A stretch of DNA of 64,000 bases from an uncultured Parabacteroides sp. (GCF_905196875.1 NZ_CAJJWO010000017.1:1-64000), one strand, 5' to 3'. Counted from the first letter of the stretch, positions 1 to 8,876 are shown. Program-made: numbers and translations. The notes: a model not told the origin generated them from the letters alone.

Positions 1-81
1 GACTTTCGCTGGTCACACCGTAACCCGGAACTGGTGAAGTTCCTTCTGAATTACGATAAGCAGTTCAATCCTAATAAGTAA
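1..81 (+). CDS. C-terminal end of an unidentified protein (partial)
   Basis: The window opens inside a reading frame that runs 26 codons to a TAA at 79-81, ending in ...LLNYDKQFNPNK. It is open from base 1 and a second in-frame-looking stop cluster follows at once, so this looks like the true 3' end of a plus-strand gene that begins outside the window. The tail is polar and gives no family signature. Nothing else can be said without the upstream sequence. Confidence 0.45.
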   Translation, partial: DFRWSHRNPELVKFLLNYDKQFNPNK

Positions 82-448
82 TAAGAGTAACTCTAAAAGG
101 AACGATATGAAGAAGATATTATCTTGCCGCATCGGTGGAACACGTAGAACGTCTTATCAAATTACTTGAAACGCTCTAAAGTTTATAGGAATAATCGGGG
201 AAATGATATTCGAGAATCGTTAAAACAGATTGTTGAAGCGTGATTTTTTAGACTTGCGCTTCATCGTTTGAAATAATCGCAATTCACGGATTTTCTCAAT
301 ACTATTACTTTCATCCTCAGCGCAGGGCTACGAATACCATAATAGAAGCAGGTCGAAGCGTTGGAAAATGCAAAGTTGCTCAGTTCAACAAGCAAGCCGA
401 GCAACCATTTTAGTATGCACTATAAAACCAAATTTGTTTGGAAAGGCA
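82..448. other. Non-coding junction region next to integrase remnant
   Basis: No convincing gene lies here. Two stem-loops are visible: TGAAGCG (234-240) pairing with CGCTTCA (256-262), and GTTGCTC (375-381) pairing with GAGCAAC (399-405). The second lies 44 bases beyond the integrase stop and could be its terminator or part of an attachment site. The region looks like decayed DNA at one edge of an old insertion. Confidence 0.4.
107..169 (+). other. Twenty-codon ORF with a good start, possibly a truncated gene
   Basis: An ATG at 107 preceded by AAAAGGAACGAT opens a 20-residue frame starting MKKILSCRIGG and ending at a TGA (167-169). The MKK start resembles a secreted protein start, but the frame closes before a signal peptide is complete. 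It may be the stump of a gene cut by the nearby insertion, or chance. Confidence 0.2.
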
Positions 449-1519
449 TTAAAACATTTCCTCCATAGCCGTTTTCAACTCATCTCGTTTTGTGTTCTTG
501 TAATAATGCTTATAGATAGTCATGGGGCTATTCCCTGCCATTTCTGCTACAATATAAGGGTTGTTACCAGCATCTACCATTTTAGTTTAGTAAGATTGGT
601 TTAGCAGTTTTAGGAAATTTGATACGTTCATATACGATTCTATCTTCTTGTATTGAATCCCAGGTAAGATAACATACATCAATGTTTGCCATTCCACCAG
701 AATAGTAGCTGAATAAAAATAAATCCAAATACATCTGTTCTTTCTTAGTAAATAGTGTGCGGTCTATATTCTCTATTTTAGCAATAGTCGTATCAGCAAC
801 GGCTTTAGAGTTGGTTTCCGGAATGTTGATATCATTACCTAAGCACTTGAATATTTCTATGCTGGCTCCATACATGCCTTCTTTCACAGCCACGTTACAT
901 ATAGCACGAAGTAGGCGCAACTTTGAAGTTAATCCAGCCCTGTTACCATTCTTAATACCTTTCTCTTTAATGGAAAATGCAAAATCAAGTAGAAAGGTTT
1001 CGGTTATATCCTTAAAGTAATATGTAGAGAGTGCTCTATTATATTTTTCTTTGGTAAACTCTTGTAATATACGTCGCATCTGCCCATACTTCTTTGCATT
1101 TGGGATACTATCTATTACTTGCCCATTTTTGATGCGTTTTTTGTTCATGAACTTCTCTTCCAGAGAATCTATCATTTGTAGAACTGACTTTACCTTGACT
1201 TCTGGTACTTCGGCTTTATCCTCTTGTTCGAAACAATGAGACCATTCTATTGGAGACCAATTACGGCCTTCTTTTTCCCATTCTTCTACGACATTAATAT
1301 ACTTGTTTTTAAATCCAGCAATATTTGGTTCTTGGTAATGCTACCGTTATTTGTGCCCACAAATGATTCAGACTTCTGGTCCCAGTTCTTAGAAAGACCA
1401 GTAACAGTAATTGCTTTGGGAACCCTGTTATAACCTGATTTGTAGAAAATCAATTGTAACTTAATCATCTTGGAGTCTTCTTCATCCCGTACCCCTTTAA
1501 TATGAATTGAATATGCCAT
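449..1519 (-). pseudogene. Tyrosine recombinase (integrase) remnant, frameshifted and core-deleted
   Basis: Three pieces of one Bacteroidota tyrosine recombinase lie in order on the minus strand. The first 77 codons from the ATG at 1519 encode the arm-binding domain. The frame then slips at an A-run (plus-strand T-run 1306-1310): adding one A restores LDLKNKYINVVEEWE and reads on into the core-binding domain (582-1290). The catalytic domain begins with YYSGGMANIDVCYLTW, then stops at 582-584 after KFPKTAKPILLN. The next piece (580-449) encodes TKMVDAGNNPYIVAEMAGNS and the catalytic tyrosine motif MTIYKHYYKNTKRDEL, followed by a natural stop. The roughly 90 residues that should carry the catalytic Lys and the HxxR box are missing. 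The first catalytic Arg position is Gly-Gly, as in IntDOT-like enzymes that lack Arg I (family knowledge). The protein cannot be active as it stands; the insertion it once mobilised is probably fixed or gone. Confidence 0.85.
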
Positions 1520-1557
1520 AAAAATAATGTGTTAGTTGATTAAACATTAGTTGGTAT

Positions 1558-1606
1558 TAGTAGGCATCAATTCACCTACATGAAAGCCTACATGATAAGA
1601 GTAGGG
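1558..1606. repeat. Short direct and inverted repeats upstream of the integrase remnant
   Basis: CCTACATGA occurs twice, 12 bases apart (1575-1583 and 1587-1595), and GTAGGC (1560-1565) is the inverse of GCCTAC (1586-1591). Integrase arm-type sites are often short repeats beside the int gene, so these may be relics of such sites. The pattern is short and could be chance. Confidence 0.25.
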
Positions 1607-1737
1607 TTCTCAACTAAAATTAGTTTTCGAGAGCTTTTCTACCTTTTTTCAAGGATTAGAGTAAAACTCCGTACGACTAAATCAAACTAACACGTTATTT
1701 ATCAATACATTAACTTATCACTAAGTTTTTTGCTCTA

Positions 1738-1772
1738 AAAAGGGGGTGAGTCTTTTAGAAACAGCCCCTTTT
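1738..1772 (-). terminator. Terminator of clpB, resembling an IS end
   Basis: AAAAGGGG (1738-1745) pairs with CCCCTTTT (1765-1772) across 19 bases, followed on the minus strand by TTTTTAGAG. It sits 26 bases after the clpB stop. On the minus strand it reads AAAAGGGGCTGTTTCTAAAAG, close to the right end of the IS at 49622-49652 (AAAGGGGCTGTCCCAAAAG), so a decayed IS end is an alternative. Confidence 0.6.
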
Positions 1773-1797
1773 ACTTACTATATCAATCCAATCATCT

Positions 1798-4386
1798 TTA
1801 GTTCTTAAATATCAGTCCATCTCCTTCCCGATCGATAATGATCGGACGGTTCTTATCGATCTTCATACCCAGTATCTCCTTCGACAGTTCGTTTAGGACA
1901 TACTTCTGGATAGCACGTTTCACCGGACGGGCACCGAACTGAGAATCGTAACCTGCATCCGAGATAAAATCGACAGCAGCATCCGTAAAGCTCAAGGCAA
2001 CACCATTGTTGGCCAGCATCTTCTTCACGCTGTTCAACTGCAAGGTAACGATCTTACGGATCTCTTCCTCATTCAGCGGGGTGAACATAATGATCTCGTC
2101 GATACGGTTCAGGAATTCCGGACGAATCGATTTCTTCAACAATTCCAGTACCTGTATACGGGTTTCATCGATCACTTTTTCGCGGTTGTCGGGCGTGATC
2201 TTCTCGAAGCTTTCACGAATCAGAGATGAACCCATATTGCTGGTCATGATGATGATCGAGTTCTTGAAGTTCACGACACGTCCCTTGTTGTCCGTCAGAC
2301 GACCGTCGTCCAATACCTGCAACAGGATATTGAATACGTCCGGATGCGCCTTTTCGATCTCGTCGAACAGAACGACAGAATAAGGTTTACGGCGGATGGC
2401 TTCCGTCAACTGGCCACCTTCATCGTAACCGACGTATCCCGGAGGCGCACCGATCAGACGGGTGGCGCTGAATTTCTCCTGATACTCGCTCATATCGATA
2501 CGGGTCATGCTGTTCTCATCGTCAAACAGGTATTCAGCCAACGCTTTGGCAAGCTCGGTCTTACCTACACCGGTCGTACCGAGGAAGATGAACGAACCGA
2601 TCGGACGTTTCGGATCCTGCAATCCGGCACGGCTACGACGCACGGCATCCGCTATGGCTGTAATGGCCTCTTCCTGGCCGATCACACGGGTGTGCAATTC
2701 GTCTTCCAGGCGAAGCAGTTTGTCGCGTTCGCTCTGCATCATCTTGTTAACGGGAATACCGGTCCAACGGGATACCACATCGGCAATGTCTTCGCTGTCG
2801 ACTTCCTCTTTGATCATGGCGGCAGCACCCTGCATGGTGTGCAGCTTGGCCTGTATTTCCTTGATCTCTTCTTCTTTCGCCTGCAGTTTGCCGTAACGGA
2901 TCTCGGCAACCTTGCCGTAATCGCCTTCACGTTCTGCCTTATCGGCTTCAAACTTCAGGTTCTCGATGTCGATCTTATTCTGCTGTATCTTGTTGATCTG
3001 TTCCTTTTCGCTTTCCCACTGGGCTTTCTGTTTCTTTTCTTCTTCCTTGAGGTTGGCGATTTCCTTGTTCAACTGTTCCAGTTTCGTCTTATCGTTTTCA
3101 CGTTTGATGGCTTCGCGTTCGATCTCCAACTGTTTGATACGGCGGGAAACTTCATCCAGCGATTCCGGCACTGAATCCACCTGCAAACGCAGACGGGCAG
3201 CAGCCTCATCCATCAGGTCGATCGCCTTATCCGGCAGGAAACGGTCGGTAATGTACCGCGTCGAGAGCTGGACGGCAGCGATAATGGCATCGTCTTTGAT
3301 ACGTACCTTATGATGGTTTTCGTACTTCTCTTTCAGACCACGCAGGATAGAGATAGTATCCAGTTCATCCGGTTCTTCCACCATCACAACCTGGAAACGA
3401 CGTTCGAGCGCCTTATCTTTTTCAAAGTATTTCTGATATTCATCCAGTGTCGTTGCACCGATAGAACGCAATTCACCACGTGCCAACGCCGGTTTCAGGA
3501 TATTAGCGGCATCCATAGCCCCGTCGCTCTTACCAGCTCCTACCAATGTATGGATCTCATCGATGAAAAGGATGATCTCGCCTTCCGACTTGGTCACCTC
3601 ATTAACAACGGATTTCAACCGTTCCTCGAATTCCCCTTTGTATTTGGCTCCGGCAATCAAAGCCCCCATATCCAGGGAGAAAATCTGTTTCGATTTCAGA
3701 TTCTCCGGAACGTCGCCACGAACGATACGATGTGCCAGGCCTTCGGCGATAGCAGTCTTACCGACACCCGGTTCACCGATCAGGATCGGGTTATTCTTTG
3801 TACGACGGCTCAGTATCTGAAGTACACGACGGATCTCGTCATCACGGCCGATCACCGGGTCGAGCTTACCGCTACGGGCACGTTCGTTCAGGTTGATGGC
3901 GTATTTATTCAGAGAGTCGTATGTGTCTTCTGCCGACTGGCTCGTTACTTTATTTCCCTTACGTAATTCCTCGATTGCTTTCTCCAGTTCTTTTTCCGTA
4001 ACGCCGGCATCTTTCAATATTTGAGAAGCCGTACTTTTTACAGTGAACAAAGCGAGAATGATATGTTCCAGAGAAACATACTGGTCACCCATCTTTCCGG
4101 AATAATCGATTGCTTTCTGCAAAACGGCATTCGATTCGCTCGACAGGTAAGGTTCGCCACCGGATACTTTCGGATAGGATTCTATCTGACGATCCAGCAC
4201 CATGTTCAGATTCTGGATATTTACACCCAGCTTCTGGAAGAGGAAGTTCGTGATGCTTTCACCCGTCATAATGACAGCCTTAAGCAAATGAACAGGTTCG
4301 ATCACCTGTTGGTTATTCTTCTGAACCAACTGCACCGCCTGCTGAACAGCCTCTTGTGATTTAATTGTAAAATTGTTTAAATTCAT
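1798..4386 (-). CDS. clpB: ATP-dependent disaggregase ClpB
   Basis: ClpB is a hexameric AAA+ machine that, with DnaK, pulls polypeptides out of cytosolic aggregates. At 862 residues it has the full family length. Clp N-terminal repeats fill about residues 1-145; the first ATPase has Walker A GEPGVGKT near residue 205 and Walker B ILFIDEIHTL; a long charged coiled-coil middle domain covers about 400-540; the second ATPase has Walker A GTTGVGKT near 605 and VLFDEIEKAHPDV; the C-terminal D2-small domain is complete. The coiled-coil middle domain separates it from ClpA and ClpC. The start MNLNNFTIKSQEA is the usual one. It stands alone, with an upstream leader of about 230 bases and its own terminator. 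A heat-shock promoter is expected, but I could not define one. The large plus-strand ORFs inside it are antisense shadows. Confidence 0.97.
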   Translation of the reverse strand: MNLNNFTIKSQEAVQQAVQLVQKNNQQVIEPVHLLKAVIMTGESITNFLFQKLGVNIQNLNMVLDRQIESYPKVSGGEPYLSSESNAVLQKAIDYSGKMGDQYVSLEHIILALFTVKSTASQILKDAGVTEKELEKAIEELRKGNKVTSQSAEDTYDSLNKYAINLNERARSGKLDPVIGRDDEIRRVLQILSRRTKNNPILIGEPGVGKTAIAEGLAHRIVRGDVPENLKSKQIFSLDMGALIAGAKYKGEFEERLKSVVNEVTKSEGEIILFIDEIHTLVGAGKSDGAMDAANILKPALARGELRSIGATTLDEYQKYFEKDKALERRFQVVMVEEPDELDTISILRGLKEKYENHHKVRIKDDAIIAAVQLSTRYITDRFLPDKAIDLMDEAAARLRLQVDSVPESLDEVSRRIKQLEIEREAIKRENDKTKLEQLNKEIANLKEEEKKQKAQWESEKEQINKIQQNKIDIENLKFEADKAEREGDYGKVAEIRYGKLQAKEEEIKEIQAKLHTMQGAAAMIKEEVDSEDIADVVSRWTGIPVNKMMQSERDKLLRLEDELHTRVIGQEEAITAIADAVRRSRAGLQDPKRPIGSFIFLGTTGVGKTELAKALAEYLFDDENSMTRIDMSEYQEKFSATRLIGAPPGYVGYDEGGQLTEAIRRKPYSVVLFDEIEKAHPDVFNILLQVLDDGRLTDNKGRVVNFKNSIIIMTSNMGSSLIRESFEKITPDNREKVIDETRIQVLELLKKSIRPEFLNRIDEIIMFTPLNEEEIRKIVTLQLNSVKKMLANNGVALSFTDAAVDFISDAGYDSQFGARPVKRAIQKYVLNELSKEILGMKIDKNRPIIIDREGDGLIFKN

Positions 4387-4615
4387 ACCTTATATTACTT
4401 TCTTGTTATCTTCTTTATTTTAAACTTTCACTGATAACTCTACAAAATAAATACCATATCGAAAACAAGTCATTTTGTCAGTATTATTCAATCATAAGAG
4501 AAAGATGTTATGCCGATCAGTCGGGATTAACGACATATTTTGCACTTTCGGTAAGAAAACAACAGGGAAGCAAAAAAGGTTTGCACAAAAACGGGATTAC
4601 GCCAGATTACTTTAC

Positions 4616-6988
4616 TTAGAATTCCATCTTATAACTGATAAACGGAATTATACTGTCAAAATAAAAATCCTCCACCTGCTGTGTAGCCTGATTGAACGAC
4701 TGCCCCATATACTGTTTTCCCACCAGATTCTTTATCTGAATGGCAACAGTACCGGAACACCGTTTATAGTTTACCCGGTAAGTCAGGGAGATATCCGATA
4801 CGGGACTGATACCTTTACGGCGATGGATAAACGGCCTGGATTCGTCGTACATAATCTCCTGCTGCTCCAGTGTCGCTTCCAAATCGACCGGCGAAGTCGG
4901 ACGATAACCGGAAAGAGCGATACGGGCATTCAATCCCAACACCCTGCTCAAACCATTCTTTCGACGGAAAGTAAACTCTTTCCCACCCAGGATATTTGCA
5001 ACATAACGTGTATTGAACATCGTATTATGCCAGTTACCGTTATCATCTTTATAACGGGAGTTGAAAAGTGAGAAAGTCGCCATATAATAATATCCCGATT
5101 GCAGGAAACGCTCCAGTGTAAAATCAATACCCATATTCACACCTTTGCCGGTATTTACGAAAGGCTGGTAGAATAAAGGTGGCTGAACAGTGGTATTAAT
5201 AATAGAATATGTCCCGCCCTGTAATACAGGGACATTATACAAATATTGAAAATAAGGTTCGATCTTCAGCCTTAACAGCGGAGAGATAGCCCAGTTATAA
5301 CTGAGTACATTATGTAAGGAACGAGTCATCTTCAGGTCTTTATTAGGAGTTGAAATTTCTCTGTCTGTTGCCGGAATCTCCATGAAATAGATATAAAGAG
5401 GCGCTACCTGCGAATGAAGCCCCGTACCCAACATAAGAGAATGACGGTTGTCGATAGTCCATTCAACCGATAAACGTGGCTCAATGGAGAAATCCCCGTT
5501 CAGTGCAAATAAAGATGTATTAAGGCCACCTGTCAATGAGAAAGAACGGTTAAAAGCGTATTTAGTTTGTGCATAACCTTGTAGCAGCTGCGTATTACTG
5601 CGCTTATCGGTAACGGTTTGCATGGTATTTTTATCATCCGATTTCCGGTAATCTATCTTATCGAACAATTGATCCAAGCGGATACCGTAGCGACTGTGCC
5701 ATCGGGACGAGTGACGCTGATTCAGCCGGGAAGATAACGAGAGTTTATAGCTCCGGTTCAAATTATCGATATCAGGAATAGAAACAGCCGGTTGCTCAAC
5801 CCTGCGCCTGCCGAATTTGAAATCAGTATCCGACAAAGTAGCCGCAAGCGTAGTGGACAGATACAGGGATGAATTGATTGATTTCTTATGAGAAATACCG
5901 GCTGCACCGGCCCGATAAGTCATTTTCATATCCGTACTTACCGGCGGTGTTGTCCATTCAACCGGATCATCCTCTGCTTCCCTTTCCGATTGTGAATTTC
6001 CGCCGATCCCCCATAGGGAGAAAGTGCCTATATTACGTGTAGGCAAGTTGATTTTGAAAGCCACATCTTCGTAATGTATAGATTGTTTACCGGACATTTC
6101 CGATATGAAAGACTTGATAATACCTAATGTAGATACGCGTACATTAAAAAGATAAGAGCCGTTATAGTCTTTCTTAAAAGGGCCTTCGGCAGCAAACTCC
6201 ACACCTTGTATACCCAATTGTGCCGCAAATTCATGTTTCCGGTCATTCCCGTTGCGAAACTTCAAATCGAACACACCGGCAACTGCATTCCCATATTCTG
6301 CAGGAAATGCTCCGGTATAGAAATCCGAGTTGGCAAGCATGGAGCTACTGAACATTGTAAATGCCCCTCCGCCCGGTACATCATCACCACCATTGAAATG
6401 ACTCGGAACAGGAATATCCACTCCTTCCATTCTCCACAAGACCCCGGAAGGAGCATTTCCACGGATAATAATAACATTTGTTTCCGCAGAACCACTCGTT
6501 ACTCCGGCAAAGTTAGCCGCCATACGGGCAGGATCGTCTACCGCTCCGGCATAACGGCGAGCCTCTTCAACAGAGAAAGTACGGGCACTGACAGAGGCCA
6601 TTTCGTTTTGGGGAAGATCTTTCCGCCGGTGGGCTATCACTACGACTTCGTTTAATGCCTGCTGGCTCTCTTTCATTTCGATGGTTAGTACCAACTCTTT
6701 ACCACTGGTTAGTTGCAGTTCAGAGAGTTGTTGTGGCACATATCCCAGATAGGATATTTGAAGGCTGATTCTACCAATAGGGATATTGGTAAGGGAGAAA
6801 TTACCATCGACATCGGTGGTTACGCCTGTACCGTTATCAGCCAGTACGACGGTTGCTCCAATCAGCGGTATTTTTGTTTCTGTGTCTATTACTTGTCCGC
6901 GGACGGTTTGTGTGAGTTGTGCCTGAATGCCAAGAGGTAAAAACAGGAGTAAAACTCCTGCAAGTAGAAGGTGTCTTAAATAGTTCAT
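4616..6988 (-). CDS. TonB-dependent outer-membrane receptor with carboxypeptidase-regulatory-like domain
   Basis: A 790-residue outer-membrane transporter. It has a signal peptide (MNYLRHLLLAGVLLLFLPLGIQA), a CarboxypepD_reg-like beta-sandwich at about 28-115 (VRGQVIDTETKIPLIGATV), a plug domain at about 120-240 containing IIIRGNAPSGVLWRMEGVDI, and a beta-barrel ending in an aromatic ISYKMEF. No SusD partner is adjacent, so it is not a SusC-type glycan importer; a metal-chelate, cofactor or peptide ligand is possible. It lies 69 bases downstream of a Crp/Fnr-type regulator on the same strand, and its own promoter carries a -7 box (7018-7025) and a perfect 18-bp palindrome (7046-7063). I infer that the regulator controls it directly. 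The ligand cannot be read from the sequence. Confidence 0.9.
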   Translation of the reverse strand: MNYLRHLLLAGVLLLFLPLGIQAQLTQTVRGQVIDTETKIPLIGATVVLADNGTGVTTDVDGNFSLTNIPIGRISLQISYLGYVPQQLSELQLTSGKELVLTIEMKESQQALNEVVVIAHRRKDLPQNEMASVSARTFSVEEARRYAGAVDDPARMAANFAGVTSGSAETNVIIIRGNAPSGVLWRMEGVDIPVPSHFNGGDDVPGGGAFTMFSSSMLANSDFYTGAFPAEYGNAVAGVFDLKFRNGNDRKHEFAAQLGIQGVEFAAEGPFKKDYNGSYLFNVRVSTLGIIKSFISEMSGKQSIHYEDVAFKINLPTRNIGTFSLWGIGGNSQSEREAEDDPVEWTTPPVSTDMKMTYRAGAAGISHKKSINSSLYLSTTLAATLSDTDFKFGRRRVEQPAVSIPDIDNLNRSYKLSLSSRLNQRHSSRWHSRYGIRLDQLFDKIDYRKSDDKNTMQTVTDKRSNTQLLQGYAQTKYAFNRSFSLTGGLNTSLFALNGDFSIEPRLSVEWTIDNRHSLMLGTGLHSQVAPLYIYFMEIPATDREISTPNKDLKMTRSLHNVLSYNWAISPLLRLKIEPYFQYLYNVPVLQGGTYSIINTTVQPPLFYQPFVNTGKGVNMGIDFTLERFLQSGYYYMATFSLFNSRYKDDNGNWHNTMFNTRYVANILGGKEFTFRRKNGLSRVLGLNARIALSGYRPTSPVDLEATLEQQEIMYDESRPFIHRRKGISPVSDISLTYRVNYKRCSGTVAIQIKNLVGKQYMGQSFNQATQQVEDFYFDSIIPFISYKMEF

Positions 6989-7017
6989 CTTTGTTTATCG
7001 CGTTAATTAATCCGCGA

Positions 7018-7025
7018 CAAAGGTA
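7018..7025 (-). promoter_or_regulatory. -7 promoter box for the TonB-dependent receptor
   Basis: On the minus strand this reads TACCTTTG, a full match to the Bacteroidota -7 consensus TAnnTTTG, about 30 bases before the receptor ATG. The predicted start of transcription is near 7012. The receptor can therefore be transcribed separately from the regulator gene. Confidence 0.65.
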
Positions 7026-7045
7026 GATGGTCTCGGTTTGAAAGT

Positions 7046-7063
7046 TCTTGACAATTGTCAAGA
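7046..7063. promoter_or_regulatory. Perfect 18-bp palindrome, probable Crp/Fnr operator
   Basis: TCTTGACAATTGTCAAGA is a perfect 18-bp palindrome. It overlaps the stop codon of the Crp/Fnr-type gene (7058-7060), and its centre (7054.5) lies about 42 bp upstream of the predicted receptor start site, the class II activator position of Crp-family proteins. A two-fold site of this form suits a Crp/Fnr dimer. Confidence 0.65.
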
Positions 7064-7636
7064 CTCGTCCTCATCCGATAGTTTTCTTCGGATACGGCTA
7101 ACGGTTTCGGGAGTTACACCGATCAGTGAAGCTACATCTTTCAGTGTTAATTTATTCATGGAATGATCCACGGCTTTCAGTAAATTCTTATAACGTTCTT
7201 CCGGCGTGTCGCAACGAAAGGAAAAGATCAGTTCGTCACGACGAAAGAATAGTTGCTCAGCGATATGCCGTCCGAAACGCTGACCTTCCATACTATATTC
7301 GTAAAAGTCGATAACCTGCTGATAAGATATCCTGTAAATAACTGTTTCAGAGATTGCCTGTATGGAGTATCTGGCTGGGGTATGATTCAATAAGGCATAA
7401 TATTCTGTTACAAAGCCGTTGGTATTGAAGCCGATCGTCCGTTCTTCACCGTCCGCATCACAATGACAGAAACGAAATTCGCCGTCCAATACGGCTCCCA
7501 GGTAACGGCATGGTTCTCCCTGACGGACAAAGTACTCCTTACGTTTAAGGTTCACGATCTCCCCCATTTCCATAAATACATTGGATAGCTCTTCAGAAAT
7601 ATTCAGGCGGGACACAAACTCTTTCAAATCAATCAT
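7058..7636 (-). CDS. Crp/Fnr-family transcriptional regulator
   Basis: A 192-residue regulator with a cyclic-nucleotide-binding-type beta-roll (about 5-120), a dimer helix (about 120-145) and a C-terminal winged helix with the recognition motif TLKDVASLIGVTPETVSRIRRKL-like segment near 165-187. The cysteines (near 43, 57, 59 and 142) are not arranged like the N-terminal iron-sulfur cluster of FNR, so an oxygen-sensing cluster is not indicated; many Bacteroidota members have no known ligand. It is followed directly by a TonB-dependent receptor gene with a palindromic site at the right spacing, which suggests a local regulator-target pair. Its own -7 box lies only 5 bases before the ATG (see 7642-7649). 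A start at 7636 is the only one that keeps the full sensor domain. Confidence 0.9.
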   Translation of the reverse strand: MIDLKEFVSRLNISEELSNVFMEMGEIVNLKRKEYFVRQGEPCRYLGAVLDGEFRFCHCDADGEERTIGFNTNGFVTEYYALLNHTPARYSIQAISETVIYRISYQQVIDFYEYSMEGQRFGRHIAEQLFFRRDELIFSFRCDTPEERYKNLLKAVDHSMNKLTLKDVASLIGVTPETVSRIRRKLSDEDES

Positions 7637-7641
7637 ACATA

Positions 7642-7649
7642 CAAAGATA
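7642..7649 (-). promoter_or_regulatory. -7 box abutting the Crp/Fnr-type gene start
   Basis: TATCTTTG on the minus strand matches TAnnTTTG exactly and ends five bases before the ATG at 7636. If used, the mRNA would begin at or within a base or two of the start codon, that is, be leaderless. Confidence 0.5.
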
Positions 7650-7745
7650 TAGTATTATATTCGCCATACAATAAAAAAGATCGTGCACTGTAACTTTTTC
7701 ATTCGCCGGGGTACTAATCCTATACAAACTAAAAGAGAAAAGAAT

Positions 7746-8246
7746 ATGATAAAACGTGAAACAGACTTCCTTTCCATTCTGGAGTCGAATATAAGCATCC
7801 TCATCAAGATTGCCCGGGTGTATGCTTATACCACCCAGGACAGGAAAGACCTGATCAACGATATCATCCTCGAGTTGTGGAAGTCGTACCCCAAATTCAA
7901 AGGCGACTCCAAAATATCGACCTGGATCTATCGTGTCTCGCTGAACGTGGCGTTAAACACCAAACGAAAGCGGGATAACAACAAGGTATTGTTTTTCGAT
8001 GAGCTGAAGGTATCGGACGGCAGTGACATCCTCGAAGTACCGACCGACAACTCCTCTGAAATCGGCCAACTCTATCAGTGCATCGAAAGTTTATCCGAAC
8101 AGAACAAAGCGATTATCCTGCTTTATCTGGATGATAAATCGTACGAAGAGATCTCTCAGATCCTCGGTCTGTCCAGGACGAACGTCAGTACACGTTTGAA
8201 CCGGATAAAAGAGCAATTAAGAAAACAAATGAACCCCAATAAATGA
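7746..8246 (+). CDS. ECF-type RNA polymerase sigma factor
   Basis: A 166-residue sigma-70 family protein of the extracytoplasmic-function type. Region 2 (about 15-80) contains DRKDLINDIILELWKSY and the -10-reading segment STWIYRVSLNVAL; region 4 (about 110-160) has a helix-turn-helix at YEEISQILGLSRTNVSTRLNRIKEQL. The ATG at 7746 is preferred over the one at 7683 because it follows AAAAGAGAAAAGAAT and gives the usual family start (IKRETDFLSILE). The membrane-protein gene that follows begins 6 bases after its stop, so the two are surely cotranscribed. That partner is a candidate regulator of its activity. It is divergent from the Crp/Fnr-type gene. Its target promoters are unknown. Confidence 0.92.
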   Translation: MIKRETDFLSILESNISILIKIARVYAYTTQDRKDLINDIILELWKSYPKFKGDSKISTWIYRVSLNVALNTKRKRDNNKVLFFDELKVSDGSDILEVPTDNSSEIGQLYQCIESLSEQNKAIILLYLDDKSYEEISQILGLSRTNVSTRLNRIKEQLRKQMNPNK

Positions 8247-8252
8247 ATCGTT

Positions 8253-8843
8253 ATGGAACTTGATAATATAAAAAACAGCTGGAAACAGGAAAACCAGGAA
8301 ATTGCTGCGAATGTACATCTGAATAGAACGACCTTGATGAAAAAGATCTTGGCAGAAACAAACCGTATGAAAAGAAAGAATCTGTTACTCTTATTGTTCA
8401 GAATCCCTTTCCCGGTAGTTATCCTTGCCATGCTATTTTCACACCTTCATATACACAACATGGTTAATTTCTATATTGGAATAGTGTTGTTTCTGGCTTT
8501 TGCCTGCTTTGCTTCATGGGGACTGATAAAATATTATCTGAATCTGAGAAAGTTGGATATAACAGATTCATATCTTGAAAATAAAAAGACTATACGGGAA
8601 CTGGAGTTATATAAACTGAATGTGACGAAAAGGAATTACTATTGCAGCCCAGTGGGAATAATCGGTATTTTCCTGATGATCAATGCGCCTCTGTTTACTA
8701 CTACTGAAGGAGCTATCATGTTACTACTTATCATGGCTGTCATGGCTGCATCCATATTCATAAATCTGAAATATATCTTACCGGCACAGTTCAAACGGTT
8801 GAATAAGGAGATGGAAGAGATTCGGAGGATAGAAGAAGAATAA
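8253..8843 (+). CDS. Multi-pass membrane protein cotranscribed with the sigma factor
   Basis: A 196-residue protein with a basic cytoplasmic N-terminus (about 1-45, beginning MELDNIKNSWKQENQ) and four predicted membrane helices near 45-65, 70-92, 130-150 and 153-172, ending in a charged helical tail (KEMEEIRRIEEE). It starts 6 bases after the sigma-factor stop. The N-terminal segment MELDxIKxxWKxExxE is common in Bacteroidota proteins encoded right after ECF sigma factors. An anti-sigma role is an inference from position and topology; there is no zinc-binding HxxxCxxC motif of the ZAS type. Confidence 0.75.
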   Translation: MELDNIKNSWKQENQEIAANVHLNRTTLMKKILAETNRMKRKNLLLLLFRIPFPVVILAMLFSHLHIHNMVNFYIGIVLFLAFACFASWGLIKYYLNLRKLDITDSYLENKKTIRELELYKLNVTKRNYYCSPVGIIGIFLMINAPLFTTTEGAIMLLLIMAVMAASIFINLKYILPAQFKRLNKEMEEIRRIEEE

Positions 8844-8876
8844 AGGCGTAATCCTGTCCGGCTATCCAATATTTAC

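Noticed and set aside
368..604. 78-codon plus-strand ORF near the start
   Set aside because: It is antisense to the integrase C-terminal piece, which carries the real tyrosine motif.
2344..3174. 276-codon plus-strand ORF inside clpB
   Set aside because: Fully antisense to a highly conserved gene; composition follows the clpB codon pattern.
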